Assembly (NCBI GenBank): GCA_014529385.2
Contig: CM043967.1
Location: 80,304,278-80,368,277, forward strand
Source: Adiantum capillus-veneris
Taxonomy: Eukaryota; Streptophyta; Polypodiopsida; Polypodiales; Pteridaceae
DNA length: 64,000 nucleotides
Reading direction: 5' to 3'
The notes under the pieces are model-generated. The model was given only the letters and a program-made list of their open reading frames with translations, did no database searches and had not been told where the DNA came from. A program made the position numbers and the translations under genes. Shown here one piece after another: positions 20,901 to 32,900 of the stretch. Every line of letters starts with the position of its first letter. Position 1 is the stretch's first letter.

Positions 20901-23900
20901 TCTCTTTTAGCCAAGTACGGTGTCATTTGCTCTCAACTATTTAGATTTTCTTGTCTTTGTTCTAGTAAATCTACTTTTGTTGTTCAATCTTGCCATCTTA
21001 TTTCTTTACTAGTTGAAAAAGGATACTCATTCAAAAGAATCATGAAAAAAGTTCGTTCATTTTTGCATCGTAGTAAGTTTATTTTTAGTGTTTTTTCCTT
21101 TGGAATGTTCAAGATAATCAGTAGTAAATTCAATAGAAGTGGGGAGCTAAAAAGCCCACTTATTGTTTGACGTAATAACACCTTATGTTGTTGTTTTGAT
21201 CTTTAGCGCTTCTAGTATTTTCACTATAGCTTGACAATTGCTAGCCTTTATCATGGATGAGTATGCCCATCACCTCCGGAGGGTGATAGAAACTCAGCTC
21301 GTTGGTTTTGTAGAGTACGTTCAAATCATGAATGACCTCTATATAAACCTGCACCTACTCTTGGGCACTGACGACGTGAGTAGGGATGTCATAGCTGTTG
21401 TCCAAGCTATGCATGATAAAGGTGATAATCTTATTCTTCCTGTTTGGACAAGCAGTGAAGTTGAGATCACATATTGTCAAGTTTGGTTCTTTGCTCTTCG
21501 TAGATTTGTAGTAGTATTCATTTTTCGATTTCATATTTAGCTTACCTGAGGACTTAAGATTGTGTTCTGTTATAAGTTGTTGTGTGAAGTTTGATTTCTA
21601 GGATTAAGTTTTTAAGATGTCTTATCCTTTTTTTTTTTTTTTTTTGGCTTAAAGTTGAGTACTTGTTTTAAGCTAAGTAAGTTGCGTCAACTTATTTTAC
21701 ACATGCCTTTTCTAAAAACATTTTTAAGTTAATAATGTTTTGTTTTATCTAGTTTTGTTTCGAAGCAAACAAAGTGATTTAGTTTGTTTGTTTGTTTTTG
21801 TTTTTCTCTTCTTTTCGTGTGTCTCTTGCTTTTATAGTTTTATGAGTGCTTTATTCCCTCTTATAATTCGTGAGTTCAGACTATTCTGAACTTATGAAGG
21901 TATATCAGTATTCCCTTCAGAATCCATCAGATTCCATCGGGGAAATTTTCCAGTGCATTTAGCCTATTTTCCCTATTTTTGGTATTTTTCACTTATTATT
22001 TTTAAGTGACTTTCCAACAAAAGTAGGTAGGGCAATTTTGCTAAGCTAATATATAAGCAAACCCAAGTTAGCACTTTCTGGCAGAAGAGACAGCAGGAGC
22101 TCCCCGCTCAACAGGCACCTTCTCAGCAAGAACTCTCCAAGTTCCCCTTGGTGAGCCCAGAACCCCCTTGGCGTTTGTTGGTCTCCTTCATCGCCATACT
22201 CAGCCCCTGGCGTTTTTCCCATGATCGCCAGCAGTACCCAGACAAGGCAGCGTTTTTGGTTTCCAGCCATGATCGCCAGCAGATCCCGGACAGCCAACGT
22301 TTTTCACTCACGCTAGAGAGGCAGCCAGCGTTTTTGGGTTTCAGCCTATTTCAAATCAGAACAGCAGTGTTTTCAGCATTAGACACAGTAGTAGATTTAG
22401 CCCTGGAAGCCTTGCAGAAGACCCCTATTTTCAGCCTCGAAAACGCAGCCAAAACAGTCATTTTCAGCCACCGAAACAGCCCCGAATTTCAGCAGTAAGA
22501 AGACCACAGATTTCAGCCCTAAGGTCGTCGTCGTCATCGGCATAGTCCCAAGTTGCATCAGTCCATTGCATCCGCATTGTACCACTTTGTGCAATCATAA
22601 GGAGACCACTCTCGCCGACGAGAGTGGGGCCTTCAGATGAGGGTTTTACAACGTCTCTGGTGTCGTATCTCTCTTCTCTCTCTATCTCTCAGTCTCATAC
22701 ACCTGCATGCACAGTGTCCATTCACTTTGTTCGTGATCATAGCATTCTCTCATTAAGAACGGAAGGCTCTACCTTCCATAAGAACAAAAGGAACCTTGAG
22801 CACAGTTCGGAGCACTCATCTTGAGCAAAGCGCAAACAATCATTCCGCTGCACCTAACAATACTCCTCTCTGGGCAGTTTCTGTTAGGTGCAACGGAATG
22901 AATGTTGTATTTTCTCAAGATTAGTGATCTTTATTTGCTCAAGGTTCCTTTTAGTTCTTAGGGAAGGAGAGAGCCTTCCGTCTTTATGGAGAGTGCTATG
23001 ATCACGAACAAAGTGAGTGGATATTGTGCGTGCAAGTGAATGAGACTGAGGGAAGGAGAGAGAAGATATACGACACCGAGAGGTTGTAAAACCCTCCTCC
23101 GAAGGCCCCACTCTCGTCGGCGAGAGTGGTCTATTTCTTGATTGCACAAAGGTGTACAATGCGTATGCAATGGACAGATGCAAATTGGACTATGCCGATG
23201 GCGACGACCATGACTCGATGGCTGAAATCTGTGAGTTTCTAATCGCTGAATTCGGGGACTGATACGGTGGCTGAAAATGATTGTTTTGGTTGCGTTTTTA
23301 TGGCTAAAAATGGGGGAACATCTGTAACCGTCTAGGGGCTGATCTGCTACTGTGTCATAGGCTGAAAACTGCGAGAATCCAACTGCTGAATTTTGCGTTT
23401 TGGCTACTGCTGAGCTTGCGTTTTTGACAAGGCTGAAAAAACGCCGAATCTGCAAAGTGATGCTGGCGATGCTGGATCTGCTGCAGTTCCCTAGCGTTAG
23501 TAAAAACGCTATGGCTGGGCTGATTCTATCTCATAGGAAAAATGCCAAGCAAGAGGTTGTATGGCGATGGTCTGATGCTGAGGGGGGGTTACTGCTGAGA
23601 AGTTGCCCGTTGAGCGGAAAGCTCCTGCTGCCTCTTCTGCCAGAAAGTGCTAACTTGGGTTTGCTTATATATTAACTTAGCAAAATTGCCCTACCTACTT
23701 TTGTTGGAAAGTCACTTAAAAATAATAAGTGAAAATAACCAATAAATAGGAAATAGGCTAAATGCATTGGAAAATTCCCCTAATTGATGCTAATGGATTC
23801 TGATGGGAATTCCGATGATCATGCTGTGTGCAACTGGAGGATATGCATCTATGCTAAGTGACTGGGCATGCACGGTCTACGAATAGACTCACAAAAGTGC

Positions 23901-26900
23901 CAGATCACTGCTAATCTAACTTGATCGGACTGACTGAACCCTGCTGTGGTGTAGCTTGTCCACGGACACATAGGGTTATGATGTGTCACGTGACATCCTC
24001 TCCTTTTCAAAGTGAGGTACTGGTACCGAACTGTATGGCGTCGAGGGAGATCGCCAACAGCATCCGGAATTCTGGAAGGGACCTTTTCGTCGGCCCACTC
24101 TGATTTGTGGGTCGTGCGGTACTTGAACTTCATAGAGGTCTGCAACGCTTGCTTCTTGCCGCACCGAAAGCGACTCAAAGTCTTCTGTGGCTCCTTGGAT
24201 GCTTCAACTTCGTCTAGAGTCCTGCTTCTTTCGACTTCAAGAATCTCCATGGCTGAAAATTCCTGAAACCATCTCCAACACAAAACCATGAGCATACCCA
24301 TTCCATGTAAAGTGAAGGAAAAAAATCTTGTCTTCTCTAAAGACTGTGTATGCAATGTAGATGAACATGGAGACGGAGTGACAACCCGTTCATCAAACAC
24401 ATGCAAATAATGAGGTCGAATCTTTTCTGTGTGATCGAAGTCAATCAACTGTGGCAAATCACAATGGAAATGCCCATGCTTGGTGCTCATACAATCATGT
24501 GCTCTGTCAACAACTGTGTCATGCCAAGGAAGAGACATGGAATGTGACTTCTTGACATACAAACTTTTCAGCTTTTCATGCACAATCTGCACACATTCGT
24601 GCTCATCCATGAGAGAAACGTGCTCGACATACAATATGTCATGCCTAGTAAAAGGGATCACATAACGATGATGACTAAAATACAGGAAACCTTCACGAAT
24701 GAAACACTCGAACAATGCGTGCGTATCAATCATGCGAACACATAATACTTTCTGTGAGGGTGCTTTTGACCAAGGCTCGAGAGCCAATATCGCTTCTTCG
24801 GGATCTATCGAATCTGCTTGTGGGGGATCTGTGGACCTCGACTCGAAAGCCAAGATCGATTCTTGGTGATTGATCGAATCTACAACGAGGTTAGCTTCGC
24901 TAGAAAAAGCATCCACTAACACATCCTCCTTGTGAACAATCACTTCATCTTCATGCAATTCATCATGCTTGTCTTTTTCATCCAAATCATCATGCAAATC
25001 ATGGTCAATCAAATCATCATCATGCTTCACACAATCATGCAAATCCTGTGTGTCATGCTTTGGAGAAGAAGAGACTGAGAGAGTCTCCTTTTCCCGAATC
25101 TCTTGCATCGGTGCCTGCACTGGAGACAAGAGTCGCAAGAACTCTTGGATGTGTCGGTCGCGCCGTTCTCGTCTTGCCTTTCTTGCTGCTTCTCTTTCTA
25201 CTTCTCTTGCCTTTCTTTCTACTTCTCTTTCTGCTTTTTCTTCTCGGTGTCTGCGTTTCATTTCTGCCATTCTTTCCTTAAACATCTGCTTTAACTCCTC
25301 CATAGGAGTTAGTGCAATCTTTGTCGTAGATGGGGAAGGGTCGGAAAAACCTCGTGGTGGGGAAAATTCTTCTTCGTCTCTCTCATGCTCATCACCTCCA
25401 AGCGAAGTATCCATTCCGCTTCGGGTGACGACCATTCTGCAATCGTGGGTTCTTGGGGGTCTTGGGTTCTTAAGTTCACGAGGAACTTGGGTTCTTGAGG
25501 GTCTTGGATTCTTAAGTTCACGAGGAACTTGGGTTCTTGAGGTTTTCTTTCGCTTGCAAATCGCGTTGGAGAAGGATCTTCTCTTCACTCGAGTTCTACT
25601 CCTTTCTGCAGGCGCACCCCTTGGCGGCCTTGCGCTCACACCAAGGTTGCTTTTTCCCACCTTACGTCGATTTGCCGGCCGCGTAGTGCACGGTCCGCTC
25701 TCAATGAGTGAAAAGAGACACAAGGGGAGGTTGGACAAGCCCTTCTTTCTTGGGATTCCTATCACTCTTCAACAAAACACGACTAGGAATCGCCACGCCC
25801 AAGTAAACTTGGGTTCGTGCGATCACAAGAAGCAAAAAAATTCTTGTGGTTCTTGTGGTTCTTTCCTTGAGTAATGCAGAACACTTCCTAAGCTCTGATA
25901 CCAATGTTAGGTGCAGCGGAATGAATGTTGTATTTTCTCAAGATTAGTGATCTTTATTTGCTCAAGGTTCCTTTTAGTTCTTAGGGAAGGAGAGAGCCTT
26001 CCGTCTTTATGGAGAGTGCTATGATCACGAACAAAGTGAGTGGATATTGTGCGTGCAAGTGAATGAGACTGAGAGAAGGAGAGAGAAGAGATACGACACC
26101 GAGAGGTTGTAAAACCCTCCTCCGAAGGCCCCACTCTCGTCGGCGAGAGTGGTCTATTTCTTGATTGCACAAAGGTGTACAATGCGTATGCAATGGACAG
26201 ATGCAAATTGTACTATGCCGATGGCGACGACGACGACTCGATGGCTGAAATCTGTGAGTTTCTAATCGCTGAATTCGGGGACTGATTCGGTGGCTGAAAA
26301 TGATTGTTTTGGTTGCGTTTTTATGGCTAAAAATGGGGGAACATCTGTAACCGTCTAGGGGCTGATCTGCTACTGTGTCATAGGCTGAAAACTGCGAGAA
26401 TCCAACTGCTGAATTTTGCGTTTTGGCTACTGCTGAGCTTGCGTTTTTGACAAGGCTGAAAAAACGCCGAATCTGCAAAGTGATGCTGGCGATGCTGGAT
26501 CTGCTGCAGTTCCCTAGCGTTAGTAAAAACGCTATGGCTGGGCTGATTCTATCTCATAGGAAAAATGCCAAGCAAGAGGTTGTATGGCGATGGTCTGATG
26601 CTGAGGGGGGGTTACTGCTGAGAAGTTGCCCGTTGAGCGGAAAGCTCCTGCTGCCTCTTCTGCCAGAAAGTGCTAACTTGGGTTTGCTTATATATTAACT
26701 TAGCAAAATTGCCCTACCTACTTTTGTTGGAAAGTCACTTAAAAATAATAAGTGAAAATAACCAATAAATAGGAAAATAGGCTAAATGCATTGGAAAATT
26801 CCCCTAACTGATGCTAATGGATTTTGATGGGAATTCCGATGATCATGCTGTGTGCAACCAGAGGATATGCATCTATGCTAAGTGACTTGGCATGCACGGT

Positions 26901-29900
26901 CTACGAATAGACTCACAAAAGTGCCAGATCACTGCTAATCTAACTTGATCGAAGTGACTGAACCCTGTTGTGGTGTAGCTTGTCCACGGACACATAGGGT
27001 TGTGATGTGTCACGTGACAGTTTCACTTGCTTTCCTCATAGACATGATGCTAGCATTGGGGATTATGTTTTGGCTCTCACATCACCTTTACTACGCATTC
27101 GTGACTTATCAGTCTGGCATAGACCTGTTGGAGTGGATGTAGATTATGCTCATATAGTAGATTTTACTTACACTATTGGTGTAAGGATGCTAGGTACTAA
27201 TCCTTAATTAAGTACTTAAACTCATGATTAAGACTTAAGAAACTTGAACTGAACTTAGAAACAAGACTCAGAAGACTCTGTCTTTGATTGATTGAAAGCG
27301 AGTACAATAGGCTCCTTATATAGGAGACGAAGAGTCACAAATGAAAAGACACGTCTCATGGTGAAGAGACGCGACTTTAGACGTAAAGACACATCCTTTT
27401 GGTGAAGAGCTGCGACCATTGGGCGAAGAGTTGCACCCCTAGAGCGAAGGGGTGTGACCAATCGTCGAAGGAGTGTGGCTTTTGGCGAAGAGGCACGTCT
27501 CTTGAGCGAAGGGTCGTGACCATCCAAGTGTAGGGGTTCTCCTTGGCATGGCACTTTGCGTATCTGCAACTAGGAGTGTATGTAATATTGCAACATAGTC
27601 ACAATCGTGACATTCCCTTCCTCTTTAAATAAAACCCAGGGTAGTTGTAGAAACTCCGGGAGAAGGAAATGTATTGTTGTTGTGCTTATGCATCCAAAGC
27701 TCTTTCTGTTAAGTCCCATGTCATGGCATTGTTATCGACCATGACTATTTTGCCAAACTAAAAACTGATCATATCTGCAACTTGATAAGTGCCTTTGTCA
27801 AAGTCATTTGTAACTTCGAGCTTTGTCCAATAAAAGATTGAATCTGTATCTGCTTCGAGTGAAATTATTGGTAAATTGACTTGGGTTTTCTGTTGAGTGA
27901 TGACCACTGGTTGGAAATCTGTAAGGTGTTCCATTGGTTTGTTTGGAATAGTAAAATCCTCTTGAAGGGATGTCGTAGATTGAGACAGAGTAGTGTTTGG
28001 AGGTATATCCATATGTAAAGGTTTATCAATAAAACAAGTTGTGTCCAAAGATTCATTTGCAGCGACTAAAGTCGTGCTGCAAGAGTTTGTATCTGCTTTA
28101 TCCTTTACACCGCTAAAGGCAAGGACTGGAGTCTTCAAGTTTGAAGATTTATCATTCACCATAGCATCTAGAGACAAAGACCGTATTCTGCAACGACGGT
28201 GATGAGGTGAATTTTCCTGCCTTGATCACGGGCAAAGAAGGTTATGTGCTTGTTGGTTGTCACATAAGAACTGGAATCTTCTGAATCTTTAGCTTTCCTC
28301 AGCAGGCATTAAAGCTTCCAATTGACAAGGGGGAGGTTGAGGAAGTTGCTGCCTCTTAGACCTCTGAAGGATCCTTCTGCACAAGGAAAGGATCAATAAA
28401 TCTTCGACTTTACCACCATCAGATAAGAAAGACGTAAATGTAGGGCATGGCTCGCGAGGGGGAACTTGTCGACTAGGGTCGGATATATGTGCCACTAAGT
28501 AAGCCCATCTTGATATTGTTGCTGATCCGTTGGAAGCTTCATATTACTGCTTTTGTTGCTGATGATTCGAATAAGAAGTTGGTTGCTTAGTACTGTAACA
28601 TTTTCAAGAATATTCATGCTGAGACTTTTGTTGCTTGCACGAAGATACTTTGTTTCTAGTTGTCTCTGAGAAACCATGCTTTGGGTGAGGATTTGAGTTC
28701 CGAAGGCTTTTGTTTGAGTGGTTCTTCTTGGTCGACCACTGAAGCGTCGGAAGAAGATGGGAGAGAAATTGCATGTGTAGTCCGAGAAGCAGTTGGGTGA
28801 CTCCGAGAAGAGGGTTGCATCTGCATTTGATCTAAGCGAGTGTGAAGTGATGCGAAGCTCGTGGAAAGTGCTGCCATCTGCTCTTTGAGAACTGCAATCG
28901 GGTCCTAGGGTAAAATATTGTCGTTGCAATCTTGTGATTCGGCCATGCCGACTGTTCAGTGAAAGTAACTATTTCTCTAAATAAGCTTAAGAATTGATAT
29001 TTCGAGAGCGGAAACTGCCTCTAGAACGGTTTCCGGCTCTGGCGAATCTAGTATCATTATTATCTCCAGGAAGTTTTCGTCGGGAATCTTTAATTCAACC
29101 TTTGGTGTCCACACAGGGCTAAAATTGGGCCATTCAAGTTGAAACTGGCCGGTCAAAATAACAAGCTTCTTTCATAATGTGTAATCCGCCTTATTACTGT
29201 AACGTAAAAAACTTACGCGCAAGGTGAAAAGTCATAGCGAGTGAAAGGGCATTTTGAAGGGCCAAAGGGGTTCCACAAATTGAAGCTAAGTGATAGCGTA
29301 AAATAAAAGGCTACGCTGCTCGCTGTTTTACGTAAGGAAGTCCCCAGCTGTAAGGTGCAACGGAATTATTGTTTGCGCTTTGCTCAAGATGAGTGCTCCG
29401 AACTGTGCTCAAGGTTCCTTTTGTTCTTATGGAAGGGAGAGCCTTCCGTTCTTAATGAGAGTGCAATGATCACAAACAAAGTGAATGGACACTGTGCGTG
29501 CAAGTGTATGAGACTGAGAGATAGAGAGAGAAGAGAGATACGACACCAGAGACGTTGCAAAACCCTCCTCCGAAGGCCCCACTCTCGTCGGCGAGAGTGG
29601 TCTACTATTGATTGCACAAACTGGTACAAAGTGGATGCATGTGCCTTATGCAAGTCTAGACTATGTCGGTGTCATCGACGAGGGTGACGAGGCCGACGCT
29701 AGGGCTGAAAACTGAAGGTATGTGTGTGTTGTCCGAAAACGCTCAAGGCTGAAATCTGCTGCAATTCAAAACACTGAATTTGGGGCTGATTCCTGCAGCT
29801 GAAAAACGCTGATTTGGGGCTGTGGAAAACTCTGATTCTCTGCTGGTCTTTATGGCTGAAAACTGCACTTCTTGTAGGGCTGAAAGGACTAGTAAAAGAG

Positions 29901-32900
29901 GGTGTCAAAGGGGTCTGCTGAGATCGCCCATGGCCGAGATCTGTAGCGATTAAGGTTGGGACGAAAAATGCTAGAGGCTGGGATCTGTAAAACGCTAGAG
30001 ACTGGGATCTGCTGGCAATCTTTGCTTGAAGGAAAAACGCTAGGGCTGTTGGGTTTCCCGCGGTGAAGCTTGGAGATGGAAAACGCTAAGGGAGTCTGCT
30101 TGAGGGAAATCGCCCCCAAGGGGTTCTTGCTTGAGAAGTTGCCTGTTGAGCGATGGAGCTCCTGCTACCTCTTCTGCCTGTTAGTGCTAGTCTAGGTTTG
30201 CTTATATACAAACTTACTCAATTTGCCCTACCTACTTTCCAACAAAAGTCACTTAAAAATAATAAGTGAAAAATGTCAAAAATAGGTAAAATAGGCTAAA
30301 TGCACTGGAAAATTCCCCTGAAGGATTCTGATGGAAATGCTTATGATCATGCTGTGTGCAACCAGAGGATATGCATCTACACTAAGTGAGTGGGCATGCA
30401 TGGTCTACGAATAGACTCACAAAAGTGCCAGATCACCTCTAATCTAGACCGACTTATATACAAACTTACTCAATTTGCCCTACCTACTTTCCAACAAAAG
30501 TCACTTAAAAATAATAAGTGAAAAATGTCAAAAATAGGTAAAATAGACTAAATGCACTGGAAAATTTCCCTGAAGGATTCTAATGGAAATGCTTATGATC
30601 ATGCTGTGTGCAACTAGAGGACATGCATCTACACTAAGTGAGTGGGCATGCATGGTCTACGAATAGACTCACAAAAGTGCCAGATCACCTCTAATCTAGA
30701 CCGACTAGATTGATTGAACCCTTGTCGTGCTGTAGCTTGTCCACGGACACATAAGGTTGGATGTGTCACGTGACATCCCCTCCTTTTCAAAGTGAGGTAC
30801 TTGTACCAAACTGTATGGCGTCGAGGGAGATCGCCAATAGTATCCGGAATCCTCGAAAGGACTCTTCGCCGGCCCACTCTGAGATGTGGGTCTGCAACGT
30901 TTACTTCTTTGGGCCTCACCGAAAGCGACACAAAGTCTTCTGAGGCTCCTTCAATGCTTCAACTTCATCTAGAGTCATGCTTCTTTCTTCTTCAAGAATC
31001 TCCATGGCTGAAAATTCCTGAAACCATTTTCAACGCAAAACCATGACCATACTTATTCCATGTAAAGTGACTGGACAAAATCTTGTCTTCCTCAAGGACT
31101 GTGCATGCAATGTAGATGAACAAATAGACGGAGTGCCAAACCGTTCACCACACACACGCAAACAATGAGATCGAATCTTGTCGTTCTGATTTAAATCAAT
31201 CAACTGTGGCAATTCACAAAGGAAATGCCCATGCTTGGTGCTCATACTTTCATGTGCTTGTTCTACGAATGTGTCATGCCAAGGAAGAGACATGGAATGT
31301 GTCTTCTTTGAATGCATGCTTTTCAGCTTTTCATGAAAAATCCACATACATTTGTGCTCATCCATGAGTGAAACGTACTCAACATACAATATGTCATGCC
31401 TAGGAAAAGGGATCACATCAGGATGCTGACTAAAATCCAGGAAACGATCATGAATGAAACACTCGTACAATGTGTGCGTACTAATCATGCGAACACATAA
31501 TACTTCCTGTGAGGGTTCTTTGGACCTAGGCTCGAGAGCCAAGATCGGTTCTTCGTGAGGGGTTTCCTTGGACCTAGGCTCGAGAGCCAAGATCGGTTCT
31601 TCCTGAAGGGGTGCTTTGGACCTAGGCTCGAGAGCCAAGATTGGTTCTTCCTGAAGGGGTGCTTTGGACCTAGGCTCGAGAGCCAAGATCGATCCTTCGT
31701 GATTGATCGAATCTGCAACGAGGTTAGCTTCGCTAGAAAAAGCATGTACTAACTCATCATGCTTGTGAACAATCACGTCATCTTCATAGAAATCATCATG
31801 CTTGTGAGAAATCACATCTTGATCATGCAAATCATCATGCTTGTCAGTGTCATCCAAATCATCATGCTCATCATTATCATTCAAATCATCATGCGTATCA
31901 TCATGCAAATTCTGTGTGTCATGCTTTGGAGAAGAAGAGAGTGAGAGAGGCTCCTTTTCCTGATTCTGTGCAAAGTACGACTGCACTTGAGAAAAAAGTC
32001 GCCACAACTCTTTCATGTGTTGGTCGCCCTTCTCTTGTCTTGCTTTGTTCTCGTGATCATATTCTGCTTGTCTTCTGTTGTTCTCGCGATCAAGTTTTGG
32101 CTTGTCTTTCTTTGGCTTCCAAGCGTGCTTGCTCGTCTTACGCTCTATGGCTGCCATTCCTTCTTTGTATTCACGATCTATGGCTGCCCTTCGTTCTTTG
32201 TAGGCCTTTCTTTCTGCTTTTCTTTCTTCGCGTTCTAACTGTTTTCCATAAACAATTGCTCCAACTCCTCCATAGGAGTTAGTGCAATCCTTGGCGTAGA
32301 TGGGGTAGGGGGAGGGTCAGAAAAACCTCCTAGTGGGGAAAAAATTCTTCTTCATCTCTCTCATCTCTCTCATGCTCATCACCTCCAAGCGAAGTATCCA
32401 TTCCGCTTCGAGTGATGACCGTTTTGAAGTCGTGAGTTCTTGTGGGTTCTTGGGGTCTTAGGTTCTTAAGTTCTCGAGGAACTTGGGTTCTTGTGGGTCT
32501 TGGTTCTTGGGTTCTTGATGGTCTTGAGGTTCTTGAGGTTTTCTTTCGCTTGCAATCTGTGTTTGAGAAGGATCTTCTCTTCACCCGAGTTCTGCTCTTC
32601 TCCGCGGGCGCACCCCTAGGCGGCCTTGCGCTCACACCAAGGTTGCTTTTTCCCACCTCACGTTGATTGACCGGCCGCAAGTGCACAGTCCGCTCTCAAT
32701 GAGTGAAAAGAGGCACAAGGGGAGGCTGGACAAGCCCTTCTTTCTTGGGATTCCTGTCACTCTTCAAAAACAAGATTGGAAATCGACATGCCCAAGCGAA
32801 CTTGGGTTCGTGCGATCTCAACAAGCAAAAAAATATATTGTGATTCTTGTGGTTCTTTCCTTGAGTGATACAGAACACTGCCAAAGCTCTGATACCAATG

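Larger units (their letters stand above)
18960..21903 (+). mobile_element. Penelope-like element (PLE), 5'-truncated
   Basis: A 2944-bp insertion in copy B's 3' LTR, bounded by a perfect 22-bp target duplication (18938-18959 and 21904-21925). It carries a Penelope-type reverse transcriptase and a 0.7-kb tail. Coding sequence runs straight into the left junction, so the 5' part is missing. No GIY-YIG endonuclease motif was seen; in some PLE lineages that domain is N-terminal and would have been lost. The tail has a 16-17-base T run near 21630. Confidence 0.85.
15456..22859 (+). mobile_element. LTR family copy B (non-autonomous, hit by a Penelope-like insertion)
   Basis: The 5' LTR is 15456-16591. 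It is followed by primer site TTGGAATCAGAGCTT (16592-16606), an internal region, a polypurine tract (TTGAAAAGGAGGGGA, ending 18758) and the 3' LTR 18759-22859. The 3' LTR is interrupted at 18960-21903. The target duplication ATACT is perfect (15451-15455 and 22860-22864). The internal region has a short gag-like ORF, an inverted fragment and a truncated second element. No reverse transcriptase of its own was found. Confidence 0.92.
22882..27019 (-). mobile_element. LTR family copy C (complete non-autonomous element)
   Basis: 4138 bp with LTRs 22882-23995 (3') and 25905-27019 (5'), differing at roughly ten sites by eye. The target duplication GTTTC is perfect (22877-22881 and 27020-27024). The primer site is 25892-25904 (minus-strand TTGGTATCAGAGC). 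The polypurine tract on the minus strand is AAAAGGAGAGGA, just before TGTCACGTG. The 1909-bp internal region has one long ORF and no protease, reverse transcriptase or integrase. It has all structures needed for mobilisation by a partner element. Confidence 0.95.

Noticed and set aside
21238-21540. A separate host gene encoding the [10 protein letters not shown] protein
   Set aside because: The same DNA occurs without an open frame in three other places and lies inside the Penelope insertion borders, so it is element tail.
22860-22881. A single compound element formed by B and C
   Set aside because: Each has its own exact target duplication (ATACT and GTTTC), so they are independent insertions.
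25436-25765. Upstream 110-codon extension of the copy C ORF
   Set aside because: The frame is open but poorly matched in copies B and D, where the conserved protein starts at M[VI][VI]TRSGMD. I treat the upstream part as leader.
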